Positions 26,665 to 35,685 of a stretch of DNA of 64,000 nucleotides are shown here, piece by piece. Location of the stretch: positions 62,001 to 126,000 of the forward strand of contig CANLHK010000008.1 of assembly GCA_947490615.1 (NCBI GenBank), written 5' to 3'. Within the stretch, counting starts at the first letter, position 1. Each line of letters begins with the position of its first letter. A model generated the notes under the pieces. It saw nothing but the letters and a program-made list of their open reading frames with translations. It searched no databases and had not been told where the DNA came from. The stretch is from Planctomycetaceae bacterium. GTDB taxonomy: Bacteria > Planctomycetota > Phycisphaerae > Phycisphaerales > SM1A02. The position numbers and the translations under genes are program-made.

Positions 26665-27558
26665 ATGCTGTCGCCTGAACTCCGCAAGAAGATCCGAACG
26701 ATTGAGATTCGGACCAGCCGACTGGTGAGCGATGTGCTCGCTGGCCAGTACCGCTCTGCCTTCAAGGGGCGCGGGATGGAGTTCGACCGCGTGCGCCCCT
26801 ATTTGTTTGGCGACGATGTGCGCTCGATTGACTGGAATGTCTCGGCGCGCGTCGGCGAGCCGCATGTCAAGGTCTTTCACGAAGAGCGCGAACTCACCGT
26901 CATGCTCGCGGTCGATCTCTCGGGCTCGCTCTCGTTTGGAACGGTCAACGAGCTCAAGCGCGAACTCGTGGCAGAGATCGCCGCGACGCTGGCCTTCTCG
27001 GCGATTCGCTCAAGCGATCGGGTGGGCATGCTTCTGTTTACCGATCGCATCGAAGCGTTCGTGCCGCCGAAAAAGGGCACGCGCCATGTGCTGCGCATCG
27101 TGCGTGATCTCCTGGCCTTCAAGCCGCAAGGACGCGGCACCAACATTGCATTGGCACTCGATGAACTCAACCTCACGATGTCGCGTCGTTCGGTGGCGTG
27201 CGTGATCAGCGACTTCCTCGCACCTGCCTCAGCCAAGCCTTGGGATGCCGCCTTGGCGCGACTCACGCGGCGACACGATGTCATTCCCATCGTCGTCGGC
27301 GATCCGCGCGAGCGTGAGCTTCCCAATGTGGGCATCCTCGACCTCGAGGACCTCGAAACGGGTGAGCGCCGCGCGTTTGACACGAGTTCGCGCTGGGTAC
27401 GCGAGGGCTGGAGCGAGGTCGCGCAAGAGCGCAGCGAAGCGCGCGATCGGCAGTTCCGCAAGGCGAAGGTCGAACCACTCCTGCTTGAGACTGGTGTGGA
27501 TTTCGCGCCGCCACTGCGCGCCTATTTCGCCCGCCGCGAAGGGAGGCGAACGCGATGA
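26665..27558 (+). CDS. DUF58 domain protein (vWA-like), MoxR partner
   Basis: The 297-residue protein carries the DUF58 signature G-M-E-F-D-R-V-R-P-Y near 36-45, then D-I/V-R-S-I-D-W-N-V-S-A-R and a vWA-type fold with D-L-S-G-S-L near 83-88 (D-x-S-x-S). A second segment K-P-Q-G-R-G-T-N-I-A-L-A-L follows. DUF58 proteins occur next to moxR genes almost universally, and are thought to bind metal-dependent ligands through the vWA domain. The gene starts 21 bases after moxR. Its stop overlaps the next start (ATGA). Confidence 0.93.
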   Translation: MLSPELRKKIRTIEIRTSRLVSDVLAGQYRSAFKGRGMEFDRVRPYLFGDDVRSIDWNVSARVGEPHVKVFHEERELTVMLAVDLSGSLSFGTVNELKRELVAEIAATLAFSAIRSSDRVGMLLFTDRIEAFVPPKKGTRHVLRIVRDLLAFKPQGRGTNIALALDELNLTMSRRSVACVISDFLAPASAKPWDAALARLTRRHDVIPIVVGDPRERELPNVGILDLEDLETGERRAFDTSSRWVREGWSEVAQERSEARDRQFRKAKVEPLLLETGVDFAPPLRAYFARREGRRTR

Positions 27559-28487
27559 CTCCGCTCTGGACCGCGCTTCCCATCGTCGCAACGCTCGTGA
27601 GTGCGCATCCCGAAGAGGCACCGCTCTTTCAGGAGACGCGCCTCGAGGGAATCACCGCCACCATCCACGCTCGACCTGAACCCATCGAAGTCGGCACGCC
27701 GATTGTCTGCACGCTGCGACTCACGGGACCAGACGCCTCGAGTGCACAGATCGAAGCGGTCGAGACTCTTGGTGAATTCGATCTCCTCTCGGTGTCGCCA
27801 CCGCGCAACGAACAAGGATTCGTGGTCTTCGATCTCGTGCTCTCAACACTCGCCGCTGGAATGGTGACTCCTGCGCCGCTCTCGCTGCAGTGGATCCACG
27901 ACGGCCACGAGACTACGGGAGTCGTGGAGTTTCCAGCGATCTCCGTGCAAAGTCTGCTCGGCGAGAAGATCGACCCCGCTGCGTTTCGCGACATCGCGCC
28001 GCTCTATGTGATCCGCGGACCACTCGACTGGTGGCCATGGGCTGCAGGCGCTGCTGCGGTTGCGGCAGTTGGTGCGGCGGCATACTTCCTCCTGCGTCGT
28101 CGACCGATGCCTGCGCTGGCTCCCGATGCGTGGGCGCTCGAAGAACTTCGGCAACTCGAAGCCGCAGCGCTTCCGACGCGCTCTGAGTTTGGTCACTACT
28201 ACGACGAGCTCACCCGAATCGTCCGCCATTACATCGCGCTTCGGTATGAGATTCCCGCGCAGCAGCAGACGACGCGCGAGTTCCTCGGAGCCACCGCGAC
28301 GCACACCGAGTTCCCCAGCGACGAGACGGAGCGCCTGCGCGTCCTGTTGCGTTTGGCTGACCTCGTGAAGTTTGCCTGCGCGCAACCGACGCGCGCCGAG
28401 TGTGAGGCCAATCTTCTTCTCGCGCGCGCGTTCGTTGAGCGAACCAAGCCCGTCGCACCTCCCACTCCAACAGAGGTGCGCGCATGA
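27555..28487 (+). CDS. Bat-operon membrane protein, DUF4381-like
   Basis: The 310-residue protein has a weak signal, an N-terminal beta-sandwich (IEVGTPIVCTLRLTG, then FVVFDLVLSTLAAGMVTPAPL), one membrane helix at about 156-178 (WWPWAAGAAAVAAVGAAAYFLL) and a C-terminal helical cytoplasmic part with HYYDELTRIVRHYIALRY and a DLVKFACAQPT segment. This order is that of DUF4381-type proteins found between DUF58 and the vWA proteins in MoxR clusters. Its function is not known. Both its start and its stop overlap neighbours by four bases. Confidence 0.75.
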   Translation: MTPLWTALPIVATLVSAHPEEAPLFQETRLEGITATIHARPEPIEVGTPIVCTLRLTGPDASSAQIEAVETLGEFDLLSVSPPRNEQGFVVFDLVLSTLAAGMVTPAPLSLQWIHDGHETTGVVEFPAISVQSLLGEKIDPAAFRDIAPLYVIRGPLDWWPWAAGAAAVAAVGAAAYFLLRRRPMPALAPDAWALEELRQLEAAALPTRSEFGHYYDELTRIVRHYIALRYEIPAQQQTTREFLGATATHTEFPSDETERLRVLLRLADLVKFACAQPTRAECEANLLLARAFVERTKPVAPPTPTEVRA

Positions 28488-29581
28488 GTTTCCACAGCGG
28501 TTCCATCTGGTTGCTCGGACTGCTGCCGCTGGCGCTGCTCCCATTCCTGCAGATCTGGCGACGCACGCGGCCCGTCGTGCGGTATTCGTCGCTGGAGTCG
28601 GTGGACCACGCTCCCAAGGGACGAATGACTCGTCTCCGCGGCGTGCTCCCGTTCTTGCGCGCACTGTCGCTCGCGCTCATTGTGCTGGCACTCGCGCGGC
28701 CTGTGTTACCAAGCGAGTCTTCCCGCACACTCGTCGAAGGCATCGCGATTGAGATGGTCGTCGATCGAAGCGATTCGATGCGCGCGCTCGACTTCACGCT
28801 CGACGATGCTCCCGCCAATCGACTCGACGCACTCAAGGATGTCGCCACCAGGTTCATTCGCGGCGGCGAGGGATTCGCGGGACGACCCAATGATCTCATC
28901 GGGGTCGTCGCTTTCGCTGGAAAGGCCGACAGCATGGTGCCGCTCACGCTCGACCACGGCGTCGCTCTTGAGGCGCTGCAGCAGATCGACTTCCCCACGC
29001 AGCAAGCAGAAATGGGGACAGCGATCGGCGACGCGGTGGCGCTGGGTGTGGACAAGCTCAAAGACGCTGCCGACCGCGCGAACCGCGACGGTCGACTGCG
29101 CATCAAGTCTTCGGTGCTCGTGCTGCTGACCGACGGCGAGTCCAACGCAGGAGAACTTGCGCCGCTCGAAGCAGCAGCACTCGCGCAATCGATCGGCGTG
29201 CGGCTCTACACCGTCGGACTCGGCACCAAGGGATTCGCCAATGTCCCCGTGCAAACGCCGTTTGGCGAGCGGCTCCAGCGGGTGCCCGTCTCCATCGACG
29301 AGAAGACGCTCACCGAGATGGCCACGGCAACGGGCGGTCGCTACTTCCGCGCCACCGACAGCGCGAGCTTGACCGAAATCTACGCAACGATTGATGAGCT
29401 CGAGAAGAGCAGCATCGAAGAGACCCGCCAGACGAGGTACCGCGACCTTGCGGTGTCGAGCACACCGCTCACTTTGCCGCTGTTTTCGCGAATCACCCTG
29501 CCGCCGCTCCTTGCTCTGGCGCTGGTCGCCCTCACGGTCGAAACGCTCCTCGCCACCACCCGTCTGAGGAGCATCGCCTGA
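28484..29581 (+). CDS. batA: BatA-like vWA membrane protein
   Basis: The 365-residue protein has two N-terminal membrane helices (about 8-24 and 56-73), a vWA domain with MIDAS D-R-S-D-S at 94-98 and L-L-T-D-G-E-S-N-A-G near 220, and a C-terminal helix about 330-350. This is the layout of BatA: a membrane-anchored vWA protein that faces the periplasm. Its stop and the start of the next gene share one base (TGATG). Bat proteins are linked to oxidative stress tolerance in Bacteroides, although the molecular action is not known. Confidence 0.9.
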   Translation: MSFHSGSIWLLGLLPLALLPFLQIWRRTRPVVRYSSLESVDHAPKGRMTRLRGVLPFLRALSLALIVLALARPVLPSESSRTLVEGIAIEMVVDRSDSMRALDFTLDDAPANRLDALKDVATRFIRGGEGFAGRPNDLIGVVAFAGKADSMVPLTLDHGVALEALQQIDFPTQQAEMGTAIGDAVALGVDKLKDAADRANRDGRLRIKSSVLVLLTDGESNAGELAPLEAAALAQSIGVRLYTVGLGTKGFANVPVQTPFGERLQRVPVSIDEKTLTEMATATGGRYFRATDSASLTEIYATIDELEKSSIEETRQTRYRDLAVSSTPLTLPLFSRITLPPLLALALVALTVETLLATTRLRSIA

Positions 29582-30636
29582 TGAACTCCACGATGCCATG
29601 GCCAGGAAGTGGATTCGAGTTCGCGCAACCGCAGGCGGCATTCTGGTTGCTTCCGGCCCTTGGTGGTGCCGTGCTGCTTGGCTGGCTCGTCTTCTGGCGG
29701 CGCGATGCGCGCGCGAGGCTTGCCAGCGCGGCCCTCCTGTCGAAGATCGCACCAGCGGTCGTCGGCGCTCGATCGACCCGCCGCGCGATCTTGACCGCGA
29801 TCGCGATGTTGTTGCTCGTTCCCGCACTCATGGATCCCCGTGCTGGACAAGGAACCGAGTCGGTCACGCAACGCAGCATCGATGTCATGGTCGTGGTGGA
29901 TGTTTCGCGGAGCATGCTCGCCGAAGATGCATCACCCAATCGCCTCGCACGCGCGAAGCAGTTCGCATCGGATCTCGTCGAGAGCGTTGGAAGTGATCGC
30001 GTGGGGCTCATCGAATTCGCGGGCGTTCCTTCGCTGCGCTGCCCGCTGACCTTCAACCACCGAAGTTTCCGATTGCAGCTCGAGAGTCTCTCGCCGCAAT
30101 CCACGATTCGCGGCGGATCGATGCTTGGTGACGCGATCCGCTTGGCAAGTTCCAGCCTCGGCAACGCTGGTGCTGCGCAAGGCAAGGGCAAAGTCATCGT
30201 CATCTTCTCGGATGGCGAGGACATGGAAAGCGAACCCGTTGAGGCCGCCGCGGTTGCCGCGACCGAACACGGCATTCGTGTCGTCACCGTTGGAATTGGT
30301 GATGCCCGTGAAGGCGCGCGTATCCCCATCGATGAGCGCGGCGCGCGAAAGTACGTCGTCCATGAAGGCGAAGAGGTGTGGTCGCGCATGAATCCAACGC
30401 TGCTCAAAGAGGTCGCCGACGCGGGCAACGGATATTTCGTCGAGGCCGGAGCTGCCCAAGCAGACATGGTGCAACTCGCTGGACTGCTCGCGATGGGACT
30501 CGAACGCGAGTCGCGCGAGCCGACCGAGGTGCTCTCGAAGCAGCCACTCTTTCAACTCTTCGCAGCGTTGGCTCTGGTGCTGCTCGTCGCGGAGTCGCTC
30601 GTTGGCGGCCGCACTACTTCAGGAGTCACAGCATGA
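29581..30636 (+). CDS. batB: BatB-like vWA membrane protein
   Basis: A second vWA protein, 351 residues, with membrane helices at about 22-38 and 68-84 and a C-terminal helix about 325-342. MIDAS residues D-V-S-R-S are at 107-111, followed by L-A-R-A-K-Q-F, V-G-L-I-E-F-A-G and I-F-S-D-G-E-D near 212. In Bat operons BatA and BatB are adjacent paralogues, as here. It is read through a TGATG junction and overlaps the next gene by ATGA. Confidence 0.9.
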   Translation: MNSTMPWPGSGFEFAQPQAAFWLLPALGGAVLLGWLVFWRRDARARLASAALLSKIAPAVVGARSTRRAILTAIAMLLLVPALMDPRAGQGTESVTQRSIDVMVVVDVSRSMLAEDASPNRLARAKQFASDLVESVGSDRVGLIEFAGVPSLRCPLTFNHRSFRLQLESLSPQSTIRGGSMLGDAIRLASSSLGNAGAAQGKGKVIVIFSDGEDMESEPVEAAAVAATEHGIRVVTVGIGDAREGARIPIDERGARKYVVHEGEEVWSRMNPTLLKEVADAGNGYFVEAGAAQADMVQLAGLLAMGLERESREPTEVLSKQPLFQLFAALALVLLVAESLVGGRTTSGVTA

Positions 30637-31529
30637 ACGGTGCGCTCGCAAACGCCACACGCCAAGCGGCGTGCCTCACTGCGATCATTCTTGCGGCATC
30701 AACGCTTGCTCAGAGCAGCGATGTTGCCGCCCCACCATCGGCGCAAGAGCGCGTGGACCAACTGCTCAAGCAGCGCGGAGTGCGCCCCGAACTCCTCTAC
30801 AACGAGGGAGTCGCGCTCTACCACGCGGGCGAACTCAAACTCGCGGGCGAGTGCTTCGCAGCGGCAGCGAGTCGCGGGAAAGCAGGCGTCGCAGCTCGAT
30901 CGATGTACAACCGCGGCACAACGAGCTACGCGGAGACACTTGCGTCGATGCAGGCGGCCGCCGCAACCGCCCCTACCGGAAGTGCCGCCGCACCGCCGCA
31001 AGCGCCCGTAGATCAGCAAGCCATCCTGGAGTCGCTCGAGCGTTCGCTGCGCGAGCTCAAAGACGCGGCACGAGCCGATCCTTCCAACGCCGACGCTCGC
31101 GCCAATGCTGAGCTCGCCTATCGCGTCCTCAAGGAACTCAAAAAGCAGGAGCAGCAGAAGAAGGACGAGCAACAGAAGAACGACGGTGAGCAGAAGAAGG
31201 ACGATCAGAAGCAAGACGAGCAAGAGCAGCAAGACGAGCAGCAGAAACAGGATGAGCAACAGAAAAAGGACGGCGAACAAGGCAAGGACGACGAGCAGAA
31301 GAAGAAGGAAGAGCAACAGCAGAAGTCCGATGAGCAGCAGAAAGCAGACGAGAAGCAAGGCGCGCCCGAAGAATCCAAGGAACCCAAGGAGTCCAAGGAG
31401 CGCAAAGAGATGACCAAGGAAGAGGTCGATCGCTTGCTGCAGAAGATTCGCGACAAGGAACGCGCGCGCATGCTTGAGAAGCTCCAGCGCGAGCGCGCCC
31501 GTTCCAAGCCTGCGCCGAAGGACTGGTAG
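30633..31529 (+). CDS. batC: BatC-like TPR protein with Lys/Gln/Glu/Asp-rich tail
   Basis: AGGAG eight bases upstream supports the ATG at 30633. The 298-residue product has a signal peptide, a short TPR-like part (LLYNEGVALYHAGELKLAGECF) and then about 120 residues of highly charged low complexity, with repeated K-x-D-E-Q-Q and E-Q-Q-K-K units between residues about 168 and 265. A helical end (EEVDRLLQKIRDKERARMLEKLQ) follows. BatC proteins have this TPR-plus-charged-tail plan. The low-complexity tail is longer than I would expect and is probably a long coiled coil or flexible region. Confidence 0.82.
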   Translation: MNGALANATRQAACLTAIILAASTLAQSSDVAAPPSAQERVDQLLKQRGVRPELLYNEGVALYHAGELKLAGECFAAAASRGKAGVAARSMYNRGTTSYAETLASMQAAAATAPTGSAAAPPQAPVDQQAILESLERSLRELKDAARADPSNADARANAELAYRVLKELKKQEQQKKDEQQKNDGEQKKDDQKQDEQEQQDEQQKQDEQQKKDGEQGKDDEQKKKEEQQQKSDEQQKADEKQGAPEESKEPKESKERKEMTKEEVDRLLQKIRDKERARMLEKLQRERARSKPAPKDW

Positions 31530-31540
31530 AGCCGAACCTC

Positions 31541-33382
31541 ATGCGAACCGCTGCCTCCACTCTTCGCGTGCACGACTTCGTCGCATCCCTCTTGGTGTGC
31601 GCACTGGTCCTGCTTTGGAGCGGCGCTGCGCACGCGCAATCCGTCGTCGCACAGGTTGCGACAACGAAAGTCTTCGTGAGCGAGCCGCTGCGCGTCACAG
31701 TCAAGATCTTGAACCTTGAGGCGTTTGATGGCCCCTCGTTCGAGGAAGTCACAGGTCTTGAGATCAAGCGACTTCCTGGCGAACAGACTTCGGTCGGTAT
31801 GACGACGGTCAACGGGCGCATGCGCCAGCAACGCACCGTCTCGCTGAACTTCGAGGTGCTTGCGACAGCAGTTGGCGAGTTCACAATTCCTGCCTTTGCC
31901 GTCGACGCGGGCGGCGTGCGCTACGAGTCGAAGCCGATCGAGATTTCTGTTGCAGCGTCCGATGGCGCGAAGCTCCTCATGGTGCGCGTCGTCGGCGAGC
32001 CCTCGACGATCTACCTCGGACAACAGGGCGTGCTGAATCTCGAGGTCCTCATCAGGCCTTTCAACGACGCCGCTCTGGGAATCACTCTCGATGAGCAGTC
32101 GATGTGGTCGCTTCTCGACATGCAAGGCTCGACCTGGGGCGTGTTCGGACCTGCGCTGCAAAAGATGCTCTCGGAGAATCGCCGTCCCCGCGGTGAGCTG
32201 CGCGTTGTGGACGACGAGGAGTTTCTCGTCTTCAGCGTGAGCAAGCCCTTCGATCCGATTGCTGCAGGAACGCCAGCGGTCGGTGAGATTCGCGTGCGCA
32301 TGGAGTACCCCACACGATTGCAGCGCGGCAACGACTTTCTCTTTCAGAATCGGCTCTCGCTCGCGGGCTCGCGATCGATGAGCGCCACTCCCGACTCGAC
32401 GCGCGCAATCGTGCTCCCTCTGCCAGAAGGCGGGCGCCCCGCTGGCTTCAACGGCGCGGTTGGATCGTTTGAGATTCTGGTGGTCGCCAAGCCACATGAA
32501 GTCGCCGTTGGTGATCCGATCACGCTCACGATGCGACTCACCGACACGACGGGGAGCGCGGAGCTCGATGGACTGCAAGCGCCATTGCTGGCACCGCAGA
32601 GCAATTTCGCGAGTGGCTTCCGCATCTCCAGCGAGCCTGCCGCAGGGACCGTTGAGGGTCGAAGCAAGATCTTCACCCAGTCGATTCGAGCGCTCGGTGA
32701 AGCGGTGCGAGAGATTCCCGCCATTGAGTTTCCATACTTCGATCCAAGTGTTGGTGAGTACAAAGTCGCGCGCAGCATTCCCATTGCGATCACCGTGAAG
32801 CCGAGCGCCATCGTGCGGCTCGCTTCCGATGAGTCCGCGGGAGACTCCCAGATCAACAGCACCAAGCCAGCCTTCACCAAAGTGGAGGGCGGCGTTCTCG
32901 CGAACGCGTCCATCGAAGAGTGCCTGACGCGAGAGACCGTAACGCCGACCTTCATGACAGTCACGGCAGCTATTCCAATCGCGCTCGCGTTGGTGCCGCT
33001 CCTGGTGGCGCGCGCTCGCCGCGACCGTGATCCACGGGCGCAACGACACGCGCGCGCACGCCACGAACTCGAGCGAGCCCTCGCGGCGGCGCACGATGCG
33101 CCGCCCGATGCAGCAACGCTTGAGGCGTTGCTGCTCGAGTACTTCGCGAGTCGGCTTGGCGTCGCCAGCGAAGGATTCTCGCGCAAAGATGTGCTGGCTC
33201 TTCTTGAACTCGCGCGAGTGGACCCGCAACTCGTCGAGGAAACCGACCAGCTTCTCCGTCGCTGCGAGCGCGCGCGCTACCTCGGAGAAGCGGTCACGAC
33301 GAACACCGTTCTGAACCTCGCGCATCGCGTTGACGCCGTGACCCCGTTCAGCGGGCTCGCAACCGAGAGGACGGTCGCGTGA
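31541..33382 (+). CDS. batD: BatD-like oxygen-tolerance protein
   Basis: The 613-residue protein has a signal peptide (A-H-A-Q near residue 30) and a chain of immunoglobulin-like beta domains: V-F-V-S-E-P-L-R-V-T-V-K-I near 42, L-E-I-K-R-L-P-G-E-Q near 66 and repeated V-G-D-P-I-T-L-T-M. One membrane helix sits about 472-490, followed by a charged helical cytoplasmic tail. This matches BatD, which holds the periplasmic part of the Bat complex. It starts 11 bases after batC and its stop overlaps the GTG start of the next gene. Confidence 0.88.
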   Translation: MRTAASTLRVHDFVASLLVCALVLLWSGAAHAQSVVAQVATTKVFVSEPLRVTVKILNLEAFDGPSFEEVTGLEIKRLPGEQTSVGMTTVNGRMRQQRTVSLNFEVLATAVGEFTIPAFAVDAGGVRYESKPIEISVAASDGAKLLMVRVVGEPSTIYLGQQGVLNLEVLIRPFNDAALGITLDEQSMWSLLDMQGSTWGVFGPALQKMLSENRRPRGELRVVDDEEFLVFSVSKPFDPIAAGTPAVGEIRVRMEYPTRLQRGNDFLFQNRLSLAGSRSMSATPDSTRAIVLPLPEGGRPAGFNGAVGSFEILVVAKPHEVAVGDPITLTMRLTDTTGSAELDGLQAPLLAPQSNFASGFRISSEPAAGTVEGRSKIFTQSIRALGEAVREIPAIEFPYFDPSVGEYKVARSIPIAITVKPSAIVRLASDESAGDSQINSTKPAFTKVEGGVLANASIEECLTRETVTPTFMTVTAAIPIALALVPLLVARARRDRDPRAQRHARARHELERALAAAHDAPPDAATLEALLLEYFASRLGVASEGFSRKDVLALLELARVDPQLVEETDQLLRRCERARYLGEAVTTNTVLNLAHRVDAVTPFSGLATERTVA

Positions 33383-34182
33383 AGCGCGAACTCCCAGCGA
33401 TAGCTTTCCTCGGTGCGTTGCCTCTCGCGATCGTCGGCATCCTTCTCACCCTCGTGCCACTGGCCAATGATGCACGAGTGGATGGCCGTGAGACCACACA
33501 GACGGCCGACGCGCTCTACGCCGAGGGAGTCGCGCTTGCTCCTACCGATGACGCCGCAGCGCGAGCGAAGTTTCGTGCCAGCGCCGACGCGTCTGCCGCA
33601 GCGCTCGAGCAAGGCGACTCCGCTGCACTGCACTACAACCGCGCGAACGCCCTTCTTCGCGCAGGTGCGCTGGGAACCGCAATCGCGCAATACCGCGCAG
33701 CAGAGTCCCGCGCCCCGCATGATGCCCGCATCGCCGCCAATCTCGCGGAAGCGCGCAGCAAGGTCTCGCGCCCGACAGGCGTTCCCGCGCCGACGCTCAC
33801 GGAGCGCGCATGCGGGGTCTGGAGCTTCGCAGGCGAACGGACGCGTTGGGGCATCACGCTCACGCTCCTTTGGATCGCCGTCATCGGCATGGTGACGCGG
33901 AAGCGCACGCTTGCGCTCGGGTGTTTCTACGGCGCGGCGCTGGTTGGACTCACCGTCACGCTCGATGTGCTTCGGCGCGCTGACCACTCTCTGGCCGTGG
34001 TGATCGAGTCCGCTCCACTGCGCAAAGGTAACGGCGAGGGGTTCGAGGCTGTGCTCGTCGAGTCGCTCCCTGAGGGTTGCGAATGTCGCCTCTTGGAAGT
34101 GAGGCCAGGCTGGATCGAAGTTGAGCTCGCTGACGGCACGCGCGGCTGGATCAACGACCGATCGCTTGAGTTGGTGCGCTAA
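33379..34182 (+). CDS. batE: BatE-like TPR/SH3 membrane protein
   Basis: The 267-residue product starts with GTG overlapping the batD stop. It has an N-terminal membrane helix (about 8-27), TPR-like helices (ALHYNRANALLRAGALGTAIAQYRAAE), two more membrane helices about 152-190 and a C-terminal SH3-like beta segment (CRLLEVRPGWIEVELADGTRGWINDRSLELV), which matches bacterial SH3 domains. TPR plus SH3 is the composition of BatE. It is the last gene of the operon and is followed by a strong hairpin. Confidence 0.82.
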   Translation: MKRELPAIAFLGALPLAIVGILLTLVPLANDARVDGRETTQTADALYAEGVALAPTDDAAARAKFRASADASAAALEQGDSAALHYNRANALLRAGALGTAIAQYRAAESRAPHDARIAANLAEARSKVSRPTGVPAPTLTERACGVWSFAGERTRWGITLTLLWIAVIGMVTRKRTLALGCFYGAALVGLTVTLDVLRRADHSLAVVIESAPLRKGNGEGFEAVLVESLPEGCECRLLEVRPGWIEVELADGTRGWINDRSLELVR

Positions 34183-34237
34183 GGCGTTTCAACCCACAGC
34201 CTTGCGCCGTTGAACACAACACTGACGTTCTGCCAAC

Positions 34238-34269
34238 GCAAACGCCCGCGCAGGTGCGCGGGCGTTTGC
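34238..34269. terminator. Hairpin after the Bat operon
   Basis: A perfect 15-bp inverted repeat (GCAAACGCCCGCGCA and its complement) with a two-base centre separates the Bat operon from the convergent tRNA. There is no long T-run, but the A-rich/T-rich stem ends give short Ts on both strands. Confidence 0.75.
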
Positions 34270-34276
34270 ATGGAAG

Positions 34277-34363
34277 CGGAGAGGGTGAGATTCGAACTCA
34301 CGAGTAGGCAAGCCCACTACTAGTTTTCGAGACTAGCTCCTTCAACCGCTCGGACACCTCTCC
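34277..34363 (-). tRNA. tRNA-Ser(CGA)
   Basis: On the minus strand: acceptor GGAGAGG/CCTCTCC, D arm TCC/GGA, anticodon stem CTAGT/ACTAG with loop CTCGAAA (anticodon CGA, plus-strand 34327-34329), long variable arm, T arm GTGAG-TTCGAAT-CTCAC, discriminator G. CCA is not encoded. It reads UCG. Confidence 0.97.
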
Positions 34364-34520
34364 GTGTGTAGAGCGCCACGCGCGAACGCATGACCACTGG
34401 GTTGAGCTGAAGTATCGTCCAAACGGCGGTGCTTGTCCACCGCAATGGAAGGTGCGAATCGGCGCCAGTTTCGAGCTGAACACCGCGCCGTTGCAGAGCA
34501 CTGCGTGGAGGTTGGTGGGA

Positions 34521-34683
34521 GAGCTTGGAAGAGCTTGTGGTGTGCTTACCAGAGCTCGGGGCGAGCTCACAAGAGCTCGGGGCGAGCTCACGAGAGCTCA
34601 GCGTGAGCTCACAAGAGCTCGGGGTGAGCTCACAAGAGCTCACGGCGAGCTCGTCAGAGCTCACGGCGAGCTCACAAGAGCTC
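34521..34683. repeat. 21-bp tandem array of GAGCTC palindromes with 10.5-bp helical phasing
   Basis: Thirteen exact GAGCTC hexamers start at 34552, 34563, 34573, 34584, 34594, 34605, 34615, 34626, 34636, 34647, 34657, 34668 and 34678. Spacing alternates strictly 11, 10, 11, 10. Three degenerate hexamers (GAGCTT at 34521 and 34531, GTGCTT at 34542) continue the same phase upstream. Two hexamers make one 21-bp unit, so all six frames stay open and read as seven-residue repeats, but none has a convincing start or context. The array lies between tRNA-Ser and the 3' end of a secreted-protein gene; the remainder of 34364-34699 shows nothing else. Confidence 0.9.
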
Positions 34684-34699
34684 CCCTCTCACCTTCCAC

Positions 34700-35515
34700 T
34701 CAGGGACAGCTACCCCACGAGTTCAGCAGCGCGCCGAGGTCCTGGGCGTTCGTTTGCCCGTCGCCCGTCACATCGCCACTCGCAGTCCCCCAGCCGTTCA
34801 TCATGATGGTGAGGTCCTGCGCGTTCACCGTGCCGTTGCCATTCAGATCCGTCGGACACGAGGGCGGAAGCACGCCAACTTGCGTGAGCGTGTACTGCCC
34901 GAAACCGACATAGACATCGTGTCCGCCTACTTGCACGCAATAGGACACGCCCGCAGTGATGGGCCATTCCACCTCTGCGAAACCGCCGCAGCCGACGGTC
35001 TCGTCGCTGCAGCCAAGAATCTCACCCGCCGCAGTCCGAACGATGATGATCGGATCAAACTCTGAAGCGTTGCCTGGATTGGTCGATGGGCAGCTGCTCA
35101 CCATGGCGCGACCCGTATGGGTAGCCACCAAGCGATACCACACATCGTTGAGGATTTGATCGCCGAAGATCCCCGCGCAGCCGCGGGGCATTTGTGTCTC
35201 GCCCGTCGTCGCACCGATCGTGCAGACCTCAAACAGACCTGATTGGATCACTTGCGCGGTTGCGATGGTGTCGTTGGCGGGAACAGGCGGCGAGCAGAGC
35301 TCGACGGCACTTTGGCGACAAATGTAGTCCCACTCCACTGCGCAGCAGAAAGCGTCGGCGGCGCACACCGAGCTGCAACAGCTCGTGTCGGAACATCCGG
35401 GTGTTGGGCGCACGGTCAGACAATTCCGACCCGCGGGGAGGCCGCACGAATCCTGCGCCTGCCCAAGGGAGGCAAGCGACAACACCAGTGCGATGGTGGC
35501 AAGTGGTCTTTGCAT
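34700..35515 (-). CDS. Secreted Cys-rich protein with dockerin-like tail
   Basis: The 271-residue protein has a signal peptide cleaved near A-Q-A/Q-D. A Cys-dense N-terminal domain follows (positions about 22-75, with G-C-S-D-T-S-C-C and F-C-C-A-V-E-W-D-Y-I-C), as seen in many planctomycete secreted proteins. Next is a beta-rich domain of about 110 residues starting P-A-N-D-T-I-A-T-A and containing D-V-W-Y-R-L, similar to prepeptidase-type C-terminal domains. The tail has two EF-hand-like loops (DLNGNGTVNAQDL, DVTGDGQTNAQDL) ending WGSCP. A binding rather than catalytic role is likely, but no partner is known. Confidence 0.78.
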   Translation of the reverse strand: MQRPLATIALVLSLASLGQAQDSCGLPAGRNCLTVRPTPGCSDTSCCSSVCAADAFCCAVEWDYICRQSAVELCSPPVPANDTIATAQVIQSGLFEVCTIGATTGETQMPRGCAGIFGDQILNDVWYRLVATHTGRAMVSSCPSTNPGNASEFDPIIIVRTAAGEILGCSDETVGCGGFAEVEWPITAGVSYCVQVGGHDVYVGFGQYTLTQVGVLPPSCPTDLNGNGTVNAQDLTIMMNGWGTASGDVTGDGQTNAQDLGALLNSWGSCP

Positions 35516-35685
35516 GTGTCTGCTCTAGCAGGGTTTGGGCGACACCTGAGCATGCCACAGCAGGCGCCATCCGCAACGAGTTCGGGGCATTCGGCCGGTA
35601 TTCGGGAGCTGAGTGAGCACCCGGCGAGGAAAGCGTCGGCTTATCCGACCTGCGAGAGCTGCATGAGCTGTGCAAGCAGGTCCGA

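Noticed and set aside
31205-33325. A 706-residue open frame on the minus strand opposite batC and batD
   Set aside because: It covers two well-supported Bat genes, has no recognisable motif and arises from GC-rich codon bias on the opposite strand.
34452-34913. Open frames across the GAGCTC array with seven-residue repeats (for example E-L-T-R-A-R-G)
   Set aside because: The 21-bp period keeps every frame open. None has a ribosome-binding site, and the frames run into the tRNA or the secreted-protein gene.
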